A DNA stretch of 64,000 nt from Saccharospirillum impatiens DSM 12546 (GCF_000423605.1 NZ_AUIH01000014.1:1-64000), one strand, 5' to 3'; positions 45,857-58,331 are shown, counted from the stretch's first letter. Notes: a model not told the origin generated them from the sequence alone. Made by a program: numbers and translations.

Positions 45857-45959
45857 AGTCCCCTGGGCGACAGGAAACATAACCAACCATTGACACTGAC
45901 CACTGCAATCGAATCATTCACCGGCCTGGATAGTCCCTGTCGCCCACAGAGTGGCCTCC
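45857..45959. repeat. Tandem palindromic element, unit 2
   Basis: Same structure and length as unit 1: GAGGCCAGTCCCCTGGGCGA at the left end (45851-45870) and CCTGTCGCCCACAGAGTGGC followed by CTCC at the right, which is nearly its reverse complement. The unit is directly repeated, about 57 bases after unit 1 ends, and lies before the 3' end of the sterol desaturase gene. Confidence 0.8.
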
Positions 45960-45991
45960 TACCAGAACCAGGTGAAGCCAGATGTGGCCCG

Positions 45992-47245
45992 TCATGCCGG
46001 CGAACGAGGATCCAACGGCTTATCCGCATTGGACCACTCTTTTCGACGCGACCAGGCAGCTGCCAGTACCGTAGCGCCAGCGAGAATCGCAAACACCCCA
46101 CTGCTCAGACTTGCGGGTAACAGCCACCCCGACACCCACCAGGGCAAAGTGGCACAAACCAGCCAAAAACCGGCAGCAAGACGGGTTGAGTAACGACGCT
46201 GTTCCAGAATACGGCCATTAATGTACAGCCCTCCTCCCAGAGGAAGAAAGTGCGCCAGGGCGAGACCAAAGGTCAGGTCACTGGTAAACAGCAAAAACCA
46301 GAGGGTCCAGCCCATGAGTACAAGATGAATGGTGACCACGGTAGCGCTGACAATCGCAGTGGGGCCGTTGTCGTACTTAACCTGGGTGTCCGGTAGGCAG
46401 CGCGGCAACGGATACTGTTGTTTTACGTCATCGGGCCGCCAGCCAGTGGGCATAAACCAGATGCGCAACTTGTCTTTCCAGGCACGGGCGTGCCAGGCAT
46501 CCTGAACCAACTGCCCCCAAACGTGCCAGTTGGCGAAAAAGGGATTCCAGCTGTGCAGAGGCTTGCGCACCCCGAAAACACAGGGTTCTTCGACCAATTC
46601 AGGTTGATAGGTCCGAAACAGACGGTCCCAGAGAATAAAGACACCGCCAAAGTTGCGATCAATGTAAGGGTCGTTGATGGCGTGGTGAACGCGATGATTC
46701 ATCGGTGTTACGAAGACTTTCTCGAACCAGCCCAGCGTGCCTATAAATCGGGTATGAACCCAGTACTGGTAAATAAGGTTCAGTGAACCAACAGTGATGA
46801 TCACCTCGGGCGGGAACCCGATAAACAACATCGGCAGATAGAAAATCGAGCCAATCACAAAGCCGTTGAATGGCTGTCGCAATGCGGTTGAGAGATTGAA
46901 CTCCTCACTCTGGTGATGCACCACATGAATGCCCCAGAGCACGTTGATCTGATGTTGACTGCGGTGACTCCAGTAGTAGCAAAAATCGTAAAATACCAAC
47001 GCCACGACCCAGAGCAACGGCGTCATGCTCAGTTCGCCGTGCGGCAAAACCGTCCAGAGTGTGGCGTAAGCAAGAAAACTCACCAGGCGGGTGGCAAACC
47101 CCATGGTTTGGCTGAGCATACCGGTGCTTAGCGAAGCGATGGCATCGTTAGTGCGGTAATAGCCAGTCTTCTTGCGCCAATCGACGGCCAGCTCGATCAA
47201 CAGCAATATCATGAAGCCCGGTATGGCATACAGAATCAGATTCAC
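45992..47245 (-). CDS. Sterol desaturase/fatty acid hydroxylase family protein
   Basis: A 417-residue membrane di-iron enzyme. The histidine boxes are complete: HRSQHQ (about 93-98), HVVHHQSEEFN (about 107-117) and NHRVHHAINDPYIDRNFGG (about 183-201). Helices lie at 5-22, 45-65, 75-92 and 130-165. An extra C-terminal part (about 290-410) adds four to five hydrophobic segments, so the protein is longer than the minimal family. It probably hydroxylates or desaturates a lipid. It is transcribed towards the tandem repeat pair. Confidence 0.85.
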   Translation of the reverse strand: MNLILYAIPGFMILLLIELAVDWRKKTGYYRTNDAIASLSTGMLSQTMGFATRLVSFLAYATLWTVLPHGELSMTPLLWVVALVFYDFCYYWSHRSQHQINVLWGIHVVHHQSEEFNLSTALRQPFNGFVIGSIFYLPMLFIGFPPEVIITVGSLNLIYQYWVHTRFIGTLGWFEKVFVTPMNHRVHHAINDPYIDRNFGGVFILWDRLFRTYQPELVEEPCVFGVRKPLHSWNPFFANWHVWGQLVQDAWHARAWKDKLRIWFMPTGWRPDDVKQQYPLPRCLPDTQVKYDNGPTAIVSATVVTIHLVLMGWTLWFLLFTSDLTFGLALAHFLPLGGGLYINGRILEQRRYSTRLAAGFWLVCATLPWWVSGWLLPASLSSGVFAILAGATVLAAAWSRRKEWSNADKPLDPRSPA

Positions 47246-47421
47246 GGTCCACCCTCACTGACTGACCTGGTGGCAGTATAGCCGACCGGTCGCTGTGTAT
47301 TATTGTTGTCGGGCGGCAAGTTTGAATCAGGTCGACAGATAAACGCAACGTGCAACAGGTCTTAGGCGCCCACCCGCCCGCTAATCTGAAGATCGTGAGG
47401 GTGACCTTGGCGCCCCGCTCA

Positions 47422-48033
47422 CTAATCCCTCATCAACGCCTGCACAATGCAATACTGAGCCAGATAATACGTCAGCATCACCGCCCAGGGCTGGCCAGGA
47501 AACGGCGAGGCGAACAGACCGATGGCAATCAGTGAATCCGACAGGATAAACACCCCCGCCCCGAAGAAAGCCGGATAGAGTGAATACCGGCTGTTCAGTG
47601 CCGCAACCCCCATCCAGAGAATGGCAACCATATAGGCCAAGACGGGCACCGTGAGCGCCCCCAGGTTAGGCCAGCACCAGATCAGCACTGCCAGCGCCCA
47701 GACCAGCAGAAACAACACCCAGGCAAAGCGTACCGGACGCCAGGCATAGCGCCGGGCAAACAACACACCGTAGGTCAGCTGGGCAATAAGAAACGCACCC
47801 AGCCCGAACACGAAGAGGTTTACCTCCAACAGCACATCGCCCAGTGAGCTGACCAGAATGGCCAGCAGAACCCAGGGTTTCGCGGGCAGCAATGGCTGAC
47901 GAAGAACCGAGAAGGCCAATAGCCAAATCGGCGCAGCCTTGATCACCCATTCAAACGCAAAGGGAGACCCCAGCATGGCGATCAGGTAAATCAGCACCAG
48001 CGCCCAATAGCTTTGTTTGATGGCAAGGCTCAT
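47422..48033 (-). CDS. Lysoplasmalogenase family protein (YhhN)
   Basis: A 203-residue protein of about eight short hydrophobic helices with the YhhN pattern: KAAPIWLLAFSVLRQ (about 31-45), LVSSLGDVLLEVNLFVFGLGAFLIAQLTYGVLF (about 60-92, with the conserved Gly-Asp), and GVFILSDSLIAIGLF (about 155-170, conserved Ser-Asp). Family members hydrolyse the vinyl-ether bond of lysoplasmalogens; whether this bacterium has plasmalogens is unknown. Its start overlaps the stop of the EamA gene by four bases. Confidence 0.85.
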   Translation of the reverse strand: MSLAIKQSYWALVLIYLIAMLGSPFAFEWVIKAAPIWLLAFSVLRQPLLPAKPWVLLAILVSSLGDVLLEVNLFVFGLGAFLIAQLTYGVLFARRYAWRPVRFAWVLFLLVWALAVLIWCWPNLGALTVPVLAYMVAILWMGVAALNSRYSLYPAFFGAGVFILSDSLIAIGLFASPFPGQPWAVMLTYYLAQYCIVQALMRD

Positions 48034-48956
48034 TCAGACACTCCTTTGGTTCTCTGGCGCATTTGCGTCAGTAACAACGTCAGCGCAACGCCCACGATCA
48101 CGCACAATATGCCCAACCACTGGGCCAGAGACACGGGTTCGCGCAGCACGACCAGGGTCAGAAGTGCATTAAACAGGGGGGCGGTAGTCATCATCAGCCC
48201 GGCAATGTTAGCGCTGCTGGCCCCAACAGCCTTGATCCAGCTGAAGAACGCGATTAACGAAGGAAAAACCGCCACATAAGCGACCGTCCACCACAACTCG
48301 CCTGGTGGAATCAGAATCTCGTCACGCAACGCACCGCTTAGCCAGAAAGGCACAATCATCAGGCTGCCGACACCAATGAAGAAGGTCAGCATACCGACGC
48401 TGTTAACCTCCCAGGCGGGCAGCTTTTTCAGCAATACCGAATAAAACGACCAGCAGATCAACCCGACAAAAAAGATGCCATCGCCGATCAGCGACTGGCC
48501 ACCCATACTGATGGCCCACTGGCCATCGGTAAGCACAGTATAAGCCCCAAACACGGCCAGGGTCGCAGTCAGCCACTGTGCGGCACTCATCCTTCCGATG
48601 CCAAGCCAGGCACTCAGAATAAAGATCATCACCGGCATAAGCGCGGCCATGGCCCCGACATTAACAGGCTGGGTGTATTTCAGCGCCCAGTATTGAAGGG
48701 TGTTATACAGAGTAACGCTGAGCGCAGCGAGCAACAGCAGTGTTTTCAGGTGGGTTCGATACCAAGGCCACTGACGCCGAATATGCGGCATCCCAAACGG
48801 GGCGATCAGCAAAAACGCCAGCCACCAGCGAAACTGGGAGAGCGTAAATGCAGGCAGCGAGACAACGGCGATTTTGCCAACGATGGCGTTCGTCGCCCAG
48901 AAAAAGTTGGCCAGCGCCGCGAAGCCGATGGCGATGAGCAATTGGCGTGAGGTCAT
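48030..48956 (-). CDS. EamA/DMT family transporter
   Basis: Drug/metabolite transporter of 308 residues with ten helices in two EamA repeats. The first repeat includes LANFFWATNAIVGKIAV and LSQFRWWLAFLLIAPFG; the second, after about residue 155, includes GLICWSFYSVLLKKLP and MMTTAPLFNALLTLVVLREPVSLAQWLG. I chose ATG 48956; the open frame continues upstream through repeat copy E, but that extension is repeat-derived. Substrate unknown. It forms an operon with yhhN. Confidence 0.85.
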   Translation of the reverse strand: MTSRQLLIAIGFAALANFFWATNAIVGKIAVVSLPAFTLSQFRWWLAFLLIAPFGMPHIRRQWPWYRTHLKTLLLLAALSVTLYNTLQYWALKYTQPVNVGAMAALMPVMIFILSAWLGIGRMSAAQWLTATLAVFGAYTVLTDGQWAISMGGQSLIGDGIFFVGLICWSFYSVLLKKLPAWEVNSVGMLTFFIGVGSLMIVPFWLSGALRDEILIPPGELWWTVAYVAVFPSLIAFFSWIKAVGASSANIAGLMMTTAPLFNALLTLVVLREPVSLAQWLGILCVIVGVALTLLLTQMRQRTKGVSE

Positions 48957-49079
48957 TGTGATTAGCGTATGGTTAGAATTTATTATGGGTGGGAGTGTCG
49001 GGGTTTTGGGAGGTTGAGGCAAGTTTAAGCTGTTAGCTTTGGCTGTGAGTTTTTTAGCAAGTGAGTGAGAGGTTTCTAA

Positions 49080-49240
49080 GTTTGCACAATAAGAGCAACG
49101 GATGACAGGGTTGCCTCTGTGGGGAAGTCCGCAACATGGATGTTGCGGTCTAGGCTCCATGGATGGATCTACGCCGACCCCACAGAGGCAACCCTGGCGT
49201 CTGGTGCGGACTCCTGCCACTTCAACGAAATCAAACTCCG
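49080..49240. repeat. Modular palindrome, copy E (short form) beyond the atp operon end
   Basis: Clamp CAGGGTTGCCTCTGTGGGG (49106-49124) pairs perfectly over 19 bp with 49178-49196. Inside: CCGCAACAT-GG-ATGTTGCGG (49129-49148), TCTAGG, CTCCATGGATGG. Outer arms are eroded: AAGTTTG (about 49078-49084) against CAAACTC (about 49232-49238) is all that remains. It lies between the EamA start and the atp operon terminator. Confidence 0.88.
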
Positions 49241-49253
49241 AATTTTACTTATA

Positions 49254-49280
49254 AAAAAAGCGACCCGGAGGTCGCTTTTT
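49254..49280 (-). terminator. Rho-independent terminator of the atp operon
   Basis: AAAAAAGCGACC-CGGA-GGTCGCTTTTT: a 7-bp GC-rich stem within complementary A and T runs, 20 bases after the atpC stop, with the T run in the minus-strand direction. Confidence 0.92.
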
Positions 49281-49299
49281 CAACAGCCGTTCAGGCCTG

Positions 49300-49725
49300 T
49301 TATTTGCCGCGCAGTTTCTTCAGTTCGCGCAAGGTACGCAACTGGGCTGACGCACGCGCCAGATCAGCCGCCACCACAGCGAACTCTTCTTCAGCGATTT
49401 TGCTGGCGATGACTTTCTCGGCATCGGCTTTGGCTTTTTCAGCCGCCGCCATGTCGATGTCACCACCGCGCAGTGCAGTGTCGGCCAGGATGGTCACGAC
49501 GTGCGGTTGGACTTCGAGGAAGCCGCCCGACACGTAGAACACTTCTTCCGACCCGTTCTGCAGAATCAACCGAACCGGCGCCGGGTTCAGCCGTGTCAGT
49601 AAAGGCGCGTGGCTGGGTTTGATACCCAGCTCACCCATTTCGCCCTCACAAACGACGGTCTCAACCAGCCCGGAGAAGATATTATCTTCCGCGCTGACGA
49701 TGTCGCAGTGTACTGTCATAGCCAT
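49300..49725 (-). CDS. atpC: ATP synthase epsilon subunit
   Basis: F1 central-stalk subunit of 141 residues. The N-terminal beta-sandwich (1-85) includes VHCDIVSAEDNIFSGLVETVV, GELGIKPSHAPLLTRL and the FYVSGGFLEVQPHVVTILADTA region; the two C-terminal helices (about 88-138) are rich in Ala/Lys/Glu and can brake ATP hydrolysis. Last gene of the atp operon, 18 bases after atpD and followed by a terminator. Confidence 0.97.
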   Translation of the reverse strand: MAMTVHCDIVSAEDNIFSGLVETVVCEGEMGELGIKPSHAPLLTRLNPAPVRLILQNGSEEVFYVSGGFLEVQPHVVTILADTALRGGDIDMAAAEKAKADAEKVIASKIAEEEFAVVAADLARASAQLRTLRELKKLRGK

Positions 49726-49743
49726 TGTTAACCTCCGGCGCGA

Positions 49744-51177
<1,434 letters not shown>

Positions 51178-52044
51178 TTATGAAACCGCTGAGGCGCCAC
51201 CCACGATCTCGGCGATCTCTTGGGTAATGGCTGCCTGACGCGCCTTGTTGTATTCCATATTGAGACTGTCGATCAGCTCCCCGGCATTATCAGTGGCACT
51301 CTTCATTGCCATCATGCGCGAAGCCTGCTCACAAGCCAGATTTTCCACCACGCCCTGATACACCACCGATTCGACATAGCGAACCAGCAGATGATCCAGC
51401 AGCGCTTCGGCATTTGGCTCGTAAATGTAGTCCCAGGTATGTCGGCGCGACGTCTCGTCTTCAGCGGCCTTCAATGGCAACAGCTGCTCAATTCCGGGCT
51501 TTTGCACCATGGTGTTCACGAATTCGTTAAACACCACAAACAAGCGGTCGATTTTGCCGGAATTAAAGTCGTCTAGCATGACTTTAACGCCGCCAATCAG
51601 GTCACTCACAGCGGGCTTGTCGCCCAGCTGAGTCATGGTCGCGACAACGTCATAGCCGCGTGACTTGAAGTAGCCCGTACCCTTGCTGCCAATGGCACAT
51701 ACTTGCACCGTTGCGCCCTTTTTCTTCCAGTCAGTCACGTCTTTTGAGACTTTCTTGAACAGGTTAGCGTTCAACCCGCCACACAGTCCGCGATCGGTTG
51801 AGATTACGATGTAACCCACCCGCTTGACGTCACGTTCCATCAGATAAGGATGACGGTACTCGGGGTTGGCGTTCGCCAAATGCCCGATTACCGCGCGGAT
51901 TTTGTCAGCATAGGGCTTACTGGCGTCCATCCGGTCCTGAGCTTTACGCTTTTTACTCGCAGCGACCATCTCCATCGCGGAAGTAATCTTCTGCGTGTTT
52001 TTAATGCCCGATATTTTCGTGCGAATCTCTTTTCCGGCTGCCAT
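51178..52044 (-). CDS. atpG: ATP synthase gamma subunit
   Basis: Rotor subunit of F1, 288 residues. The N-terminal helix has [33 protein letters not shown] and the C-terminal helix has [44 protein letters not shown], the pair that forms the central coiled coil. [15 protein letters not shown] (about 81-95) is the family signature. Between atpA and atpD, in operon order. Confidence 0.97.
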   Translation of the reverse strand: MAAGKEIRTKISGIKNTQKITSAMEMVAASKKRKAQDRMDASKPYADKIRAVIGHLANANPEYRHPYLMERDVKRVGYIVISTDRGLCGGLNANLFKKVSKDVTDWKKKGATVQVCAIGSKGTGYFKSRGYDVVATMTQLGDKPAVSDLIGGVKVMLDDFNSGKIDRLFVVFNEFVNTMVQKPGIEQLLPLKAAEDETSRRHTWDYIYEPNAEALLDHLLVRYVESVVYQGVVENLACEQASRMMAMKSATDNAGELIDSLNMEYNKARQAAITQEIAEIVGGASAVS

Positions 52045-52088
52045 AGCAATGCCTCAGTTCAATCGGCTGTCCGAAGACAGCCGGTGAA

Positions 52089-53633
52089 TTACCAGGTCTG
52101 CGTTGCTTTGAATTTTTCCAAAGCGTCCTTCAGCGAAGCGGCAACATCATCGTTATAGTTGCCGGAATCGTTGATCTGTTTCATCAGATCAGCGTGTTCG
52201 CTGTTCATGTAGGAATGCAGAGCCGCCTCGAACGCACCCACTTCTTTGATTTCCAAAGCTTTCAGGTGGCCTTCGTTGGCGGCGTAAACTGAGACAGCCA
52301 TTTCTGCAACCGTCAAAGGTGCATACTGGCCTTGCTTCATCAGCTCGGTAACGCGCTGACCATGCTCCAACTGAGCCTTGGTCGCTTCGTCAAGATCCGA
52401 CGCGAACTGCGAGAATGCCGCCAGTTCACGATACTGTGCCAATGCAGTACGAATACCACCGGCCAGTTTCTTGATGATTTTGGTCTGAGCCGAGCCGCCC
52501 ACACGAGATACCGAAATACCGGCGTTCATGGCAGGGCGAATACCCGCGTTGAACAGGTCAGTTTCCAGGAAGATCTGACCGTCGGTAATGGAAATCACGT
52601 TAGTCGGTACGAACGCAGACACGTCACCGCCCTGGGTTTCAATGATCGGCAGAGCGGTCAGAGAACCGGTTTTGCCTTTCACTTCACCCTTGGTGAACTG
52701 TTCAACGTACTCAGCGTTAACGCGTGAAGCACGTTCCAGCAAACGGGAGTGCAAGTAGAAAACGTCACCCGGGAAGGCTTCACGGCCCGGCGGACGACGC
52801 AGCAGCAAAGAGATCTGACGGTAAGCAACGGCCTGTTTGGACAGGTCATCGTAAATGATCAGAGCGTCTTCACCACGGTCACGGAAGTATTCACCCATGG
52901 TGCAACCGGCATAAGGCGCCAGGAACTGCATGGAAGCAGGTTCCGAGGCCGAAGCGGCTACGATGGTGGTGTATTCCATGGCGCCATGCTCTTCCAGCTT
53001 GCGTACCACGTTGGCAATGGTCGATTGTTTCTGACCGATTGCCACGTAGACACACTTAATACCGGAATTTTTCTGAGCCATAATGGCGTCAACCGCCAAC
53101 GCGGTTTTACCGGTCTGACGGTCACCAATGATCAGCTCACGCTGACCACGGCCGATTGGCACCATGGCGTCTACGGCTTTATAACCAGTCTGTACCGGCT
53201 GATCGACCGACTGACGGGCAATAACGCCCGGCGCGACCTTCTCCAGCGGATCGGTCAGGGTGGTTTTCACCGGGCCCTTGCCGTCGATCGGGTTACCCAG
53301 AGCGTCGACGACGCGACCGAGCAGTTCCGGACCAATAGGTACTTCCAGGATACGACCGGTGCACTTACAAGTCTGGCCTTCAGCCAGATCCTTGTAATCA
53401 CCCAACACGATCGCACCAACAGAGTCTTGTTCCAGGTTCAGGGCCATACCAAACAGCCCGTTGTGGAACTCAATCATCTCACCAGACATGACATCGGCCA
53501 GACCGTGAATACGCACAATACCGTCGGATACGCTGACGATGGTGCCTTCGTTCTGGGCCTTGGAGCTGGTATCGAGTTTGCCGATACGCTCCTTGATGAT
53601 GTCACTGATTTCTGAAGGATTCAGTTGCTGCAT
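52089..53633 (-). CDS. atpA: ATP synthase alpha subunit
   Basis: Non-catalytic nucleotide-binding F1 subunit of 514 residues. Features: [17 protein letters not shown] at the N-terminus, Walker A GDRQTGKT (about 169-176), [47 protein letters not shown] (about 262-308) and the arginine finger region [11 protein letters not shown] (about 370-380). Length and sequence are standard. It lies 13 bases after atpH. Confidence 0.98.
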   Translation of the reverse strand: MQQLNPSEISDIIKERIGKLDTSSKAQNEGTIVSVSDGIVRIHGLADVMSGEMIEFHNGLFGMALNLEQDSVGAIVLGDYKDLAEGQTCKCTGRILEVPIGPELLGRVVDALGNPIDGKGPVKTTLTDPLEKVAPGVIARQSVDQPVQTGYKAVDAMVPIGRGQRELIIGDRQTGKTALAVDAIMAQKNSGIKCVYVAIGQKQSTIANVVRKLEEHGAMEYTTIVAASASEPASMQFLAPYAGCTMGEYFRDRGEDALIIYDDLSKQAVAYRQISLLLRRPPGREAFPGDVFYLHSRLLERASRVNAEYVEQFTKGEVKGKTGSLTALPIIETQGGDVSAFVPTNVISITDGQIFLETDLFNAGIRPAMNAGISVSRVGGSAQTKIIKKLAGGIRTALAQYRELAAFSQFASDLDEATKAQLEHGQRVTELMKQGQYAPLTVAEMAVSVYAANEGHLKALEIKEVGAFEAALHSYMNSEHADLMKQINDSGNYNDDVAASLKDALEKFKATQTW

Positions 53634-53646
53634 TCTATTTCCCTCA

Positions 53647-54183
53647 CTAGGAATTCATTGCTTCAGCGAGTTTCGCCAACTTGCCGCGGACCGACCCGTC
53701 GATGACCGTGTCACCGGACCTGATCACCACACCGCCCAGCAGTGACTCGTCGATTTCAACGGTCAACTGCACCTGGCGGCTGAATTTGGCGGTCAGCTTG
53801 TCGGCCAGCGTCTTTTGCTGGCTATCGCTCAAGGAAAATGCACTGGTCACCAGAACATCGGCGGTTTTTTCTTGCTCCGCTTTCAGCACTTCGAACTGTT
53901 CGCTGATCTCGGCCAGCAGTGCAAGACGGCGATTTTCAGCCAGAACGCTGACCAGGTTAGACCCGCCCTCGTTCAGAGCATCGCCGGCGAGTTGCTGCAA
54001 AGTTTTGGCTTTGTCAGCGGCGGACAGCTCAGGATTGGCAATGAGTCGTTCAACCGTCTCATGCTGACTGATAGCAGCCAGTATCGACAGTTGCGTCGAC
54101 CAGGCATCCAGTTGCTTACTGTCCAGAGCTGCGTTGAACGCGGCTTTGGCGTAAGGACGGGCCAGCGTACTTAATTCTGCCAT
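53647..54183 (-). CDS. atpH: ATP synthase delta subunit
   Basis: Peripheral stalk subunit of 178 residues linking F1 to the b subunits. N-terminal helical bundle from [23 protein letters not shown]-terminal part with [23 protein letters not shown] and the conserved [29 protein letters not shown]. It lies nine bases after atpF. Confidence 0.96.
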   Translation of the reverse strand: MAELSTLARPYAKAAFNAALDSKQLDAWSTQLSILAAISQHETVERLIANPELSAADKAKTLQQLAGDALNEGGSNLVSVLAENRRLALLAEISEQFEVLKAEQEKTADVLVTSAFSLSDSQQKTLADKLTAKFSRQVQLTVEIDESLLGGVVIRSGDTVIDGSVRGKLAKLAEAMNS

Positions 54184-54192
54184 GATCCCTCC

Positions 54193-54663
54193 TTACAGCT
54201 CGGCTGCCAGCTTATCCAACAACTCGCTGTGTTTTTTCGCGTCGACTTCGGAGCCCAGAATGCGTTCCGCACCGGCCAGAGTCAGTTCGGAAATACGGCT
54301 GCGCAGTTCTTCACGCGCGGCGTTCACTTCCTTATCGACCTCAGACTGGGCAGCAGCCACAATGCGCTCACCTTCTACACGAGCTTCAGCTTTCGCTTCA
54401 TCAACCAACTGCGCAGCGCGCTTGTTGGCTTGCTCGAGGATGGCAGCGGCTTCCTGCTTGGCTTCCTGCAGCTTCTTCGCCACATCGTGCTGTGCCAGTT
54501 CAAGATCTTTGGCAGCACGGTCGGCAGAATCGAGCCCTTCGGCAATTTTCTTCTGGCGGGCCTGCATGGCATCCATAATCGGAGGCCATACAAATTTGGC
54601 GCAGAACCAGACGAAAATGGCAAAGACGACGATTTGTCCAATAAACGTTGCGTTGAAATTCAC
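54193..54663 (-). CDS. atpF: ATP synthase b subunit
   Basis: Peripheral stalk subunit of 156 residues, exactly the E. coli length. One membrane helix (about 5-26, [22 protein letters not shown]) is followed by a long, highly charged coiled coil with Ala/Glu/Lys/Gln repeats to about 155. Two copies form the stator. It sits between atpE and atpH. Confidence 0.96.
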   Translation of the reverse strand: MNFNATFIGQIVVFAIFVWFCAKFVWPPIMDAMQARQKKIAEGLDSADRAAKDLELAQHDVAKKLQEAKQEAAAILEQANKRAAQLVDEAKAEARVEGERIVAAAQSEVDKEVNAAREELRSRISELTLAGAERILGSEVDAKKHSELLDKLAAEL

Positions 54664-54715
54664 GCCTTCACCTCGTTTTGGTTGGTTTAATCAGAGTACC
54701 CAAAGGACTGATTGA

Positions 54716-54952
<237 letters not shown>

Positions 54953-55043
54953 CTAAGTTTTCTATCGTTAAGGTTTAGAGCTTTCAAGTTAAAACTTTCT
55001 TTTCAAAATCCGGGGCAGCCATCGAGCCTACCCGACGACCCGA

Positions 55044-55931
<888 letters not shown>

Positions 55932-55965
55932 TCACTTTACCCCTATTGGCCGCCCGTTAGAGCGG

Positions 55966-56355
55966 TTACTTAACCAGAATCGGTGCCAACATCGCTGACA
56001 GGGTGTTGAGTACCACCACCACCAGCAACATTGTTATGGCGCTCAGGTCCGGTTGCGTTACCCAAACCGGTATCAACCCTGCTGCCAGAATAATCCATTT
56101 GCCAAACAACCCCTGGGATGTCGCCACCACGAACAGGGCTGTGTAGCGCGAGCCGAAATGCCTCAGGCTGCGCCAGGTAAAATAACTTTGTGCCAACACA
56201 CACAAGGCACCGGCCATCACGACTTCCAACCAGACACCCGGGGCCATCACGACGACGACCAGCCCAATGATCAGGGCGACGACGGCCTGCAGCGTGACCA
56301 GGCGCCAGGCGGAAGGCCGGGGGACTGGTTTGGCCCTTACTTGTTCAAACACCAC
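55966..56355 (-). CDS. atpI: ATP synthase protein I
   Basis: Small membrane protein (129 residues from GTG 56355) with four hydrophobic helices (about 20-38, 42-60, 75-95, 100-125), the usual first gene of the atp operon. AtpI helps assemble the c ring. A longer frame reaches ATG 56433, but GGGAAAG precedes the GTG at 56355 and this start gives the family's normal length. Sequence is weakly conserved, so the call rests mainly on position and topology. About 270 bases separate it from parB. Confidence 0.85.
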   Translation of the reverse strand: MVFEQVRAKPVPRPSAWRLVTLQAVVALIIGLVVVVMAPGVWLEVVMAGALCVLAQSYFTWRSLRHFGSRYTALFVVATSQGLFGKWIILAAGLIPVWVTQPDLSAITMLLVVVVLNTLSAMLAPILVK

Positions 56356-56599
56356 TGTTCTTTCCCGGTTATTGTCGTATGCCCTGTCGTTCAGCGGTAT
56401 TCGTAGGGCTGAACGGACGGACGGTTTGGGCACCTAATGCAAGGCCTGCCCCGCTTGAAATCCGGGTTTAAGCGGTACCGGCCCATTGGAGGTCCGGCAA
56501 AACTCGGCAGAGTATATTGGAGTCGGCTAGTCGCATCAACACGCAACGTCCCCGCGCAACAAGACTGCCCTGTTTCTGACAAGTTCCTGTTTTAGAACA

Positions 56600-56615
56600 C
56601 AATTCACGTGAACCG
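56600..56615. promoter_or_regulatory. Degenerate parS-like site
   Basis: CAATTCACGTGAACCG shares the central TTCACGTGAA and 11 of 16 positions with the bacterial parS consensus TGTTTCACGTGAAACA. It lies 15 bases beyond the parB stop, where chromosomal parS sites are often found. The outer positions are poor, so it may be a weak or decayed site. Confidence 0.4.
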
Positions 56616-56629
56616 AACACCGTCAGGCG

Positions 56630-57514
56630 CTATTTTACGTGGTTCAGGATACCGTCGAGCTCATCCAGGCTGTTGTATTTGATCACCAGAGACCCCTTGC
56701 CACGGGCACCATGCTTGATCGACACGTTGGCCCCCAGCCGCTGTGACAGCATGTCTTCAAGGTTCTGAATGTTGGCGTCGGCCTTGTGCTCGGTACGATC
56801 CAGCCCCGTTTTTTTGCCTTCGACCAGATTACGCACCAGCTGTTCGGTCTGACGCACGGTCATGCCTTTCGCCACGACCTGCCGGGCAGCATCGATCTGC
56901 TGTTCGCCCTGCACGCCCAACAAGGCACGGGCATGGCCCATTTCCAGATCGCCGTGTTCAAGCATACGTCGCACATCGGCTTCCAGACTGATCAGACGCA
57001 GTAGGTTGGTCACCGTCACCCGGTTTTTGCCCACCGCCTCGGCCACACCAGCCTGGGTCAGATCAAATTCTTTCTGCAACCGTTGCAGCGCCAGCGCCTC
57101 TTCCATCGGGTTCAGGTTTTCGCGCTGGATGTTCTCGATCAGCGCCATGGCGATGGCGTCTTCGTCGGAGACATCGCGGATCACCGCCGGAATCTGGTCC
57201 AGACCGGCCATCTGCGACGCGCGCCAGCGGCGTTCACCGGCGATCAGTTCGAACGATTCAGGCCCCTGGGGTCGCACCACGATCGGTTGCATCACGCCCT
57301 GGGCGCGTATCGACGCGGCCAGCTCTTCCAGGGCATCGGCGGACATATCACGCCGGGGCTGGTAGGTACCCCGACGAATCCACTCAACCGGCAGCATGCG
57401 CAGACTGCCGTCATTCACGTGGGATACTGGCTGGTCAGCAATGGCCTCGACTTCCCGTCGGGTCGTGATCAGCGCGTCCAGGCCGCGTCCCAAGCCTCGT
57501 TTCTTAGCTGCCAT
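56630..57514 (-). CDS. parB: Chromosome partitioning protein ParB
   Basis: CTP-dependent parS-binding protein of 294 residues. The N-terminus KKRGLGRGLDALI is the ParA-interacting motif; the nuclease/CTP-binding fold carries GVMQPIVVRP and ELIAGERRWRASQMAGL (about 80-110); the HTH is FDLTQAGVAEAVGKNRVTVTNLLRL (about 145-170); a C-terminal dimer domain ends at GILNHVK. It starts directly after the parA stop. A parS-like sequence lies just past its 3' end. Confidence 0.95.
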   Translation of the reverse strand: MAAKKRGLGRGLDALITTRREVEAIADQPVSHVNDGSLRMLPVEWIRRGTYQPRRDMSADALEELAASIRAQGVMQPIVVRPQGPESFELIAGERRWRASQMAGLDQIPAVIRDVSDEDAIAMALIENIQRENLNPMEEALALQRLQKEFDLTQAGVAEAVGKNRVTVTNLLRLISLEADVRRMLEHGDLEMGHARALLGVQGEQQIDAARQVVAKGMTVRQTEQLVRNLVEGKKTGLDRTEHKADANIQNLEDMLSQRLGANVSIKHGARGKGSLVIKYNSLDELDGILNHVK

Positions 57515-58321
57515 TTACACAGATCCTGTCAGATGTTCGGTATCGGGTGCCTTGATGCCCTCGACCCGCCGGACCATTTCACCGGCCAATGCCAGATAGG
57601 CCAGCGCGCCTTTGGAGGTACGGTCGTATTGCAGCACGGGCGTGCCGTAACTGGGGGCTTCTGCGAGCCGCACATTGCGAGGAATCACCGAGCTGTAGAG
57701 CGCGTCGCCAAAGTGGTCTTTTAACTGATCGGAGACATCGTTGGTCAGGCTGTTGCGCGGGTCATACATGGTGCGCAGCAGCCCCCCGATCTGAAGCTTG
57801 GGGTTCACGACCTTTTGAATGCTGTGAATCGTGTCCATCAGCGCTGCCAGACCTTCCAGAGCATAGTACTCACACTGCATCGGAATCAGCACTTGCTCGG
57901 CCGCGGCCAGGGCATTGACGGTCAACATGTTCAGCGATGGCGGGCAATCGATAAAGATATAGTCGTAGTTGTGCTTGACCTCGGCCAGGGCATATTGAAG
58001 CCGGTGCTCCTTCATCTTGAACGACATCAGTTCGACTTCGGCGGCCGTCAGGTCGCCATTGGCAGGCAGTAAATCATAGCCGGCTTCCGGTGTGCTCACG
58101 ATCGCTTCAGCACAGCCGGCTTTGCCGGTGATCACGTCGTAAACACTGAGCTCGATCTCATTCTTGCTGATGCCACTGCCCATGGTGGCATTGCCCTGGG
58201 GATCCAGATCCACGACCAGCACCTTGCGCTTCATCGCCACCAGGGAGGCGGGCAGATTGGTGGCTGTGGTGGTCTTGCCGACCCCGCCTTTCTGATTGGT
58301 AATGGCAAAAATATGTGTCAA
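57515..58321 (-). CDS. parA: Chromosome partitioning ATPase ParA
   Basis: Walker-type partition ATPase, 268 residues from a TTG start at 58321 with AAGGATT before it. The deviant Walker A motif is in IFAITNQKGGVGKTTTATNL (about 4-23), Walker A' in VLVVDLDPQGNATMG, and Walker B in YIFIDCPPSL. No N-terminal HTH, so it is the chromosomal (Soj) type. A longer ATG frame at 58378 would overlap rsmG and adds residues not found in the family. It drives origin segregation with ParB. Confidence 0.94.
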   Translation of the reverse strand: MTHIFAITNQKGGVGKTTTATNLPASLVAMKRKVLVVDLDPQGNATMGSGISKNEIELSVYDVITGKAGCAEAIVSTPEAGYDLLPANGDLTAAEVELMSFKMKEHRLQYALAEVKHNYDYIFIDCPPSLNMLTVNALAAAEQVLIPMQCEYYALEGLAALMDTIHSIQKVVNPKLQIGGLLRTMYDPRNSLTNDVSDQLKDHFGDALYSSVIPRNVRLAEAPSYGTPVLQYDRTSKGALAYLALAGEMVRRVEGIKAPDTEHLTGSV

Positions 58322-58331
58322 AGCCGAATCC

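Noticed and set aside
48957-49220. N-terminal extension of the EamA transporter
   Set aside because: The open frame runs through repeat copy E. The same peptide (CGVGV-PSM-PRPQHPCCG) is also encoded in copy B antisense to ligJ, so it is repeat-derived and would give false conserved hypothetical proteins.
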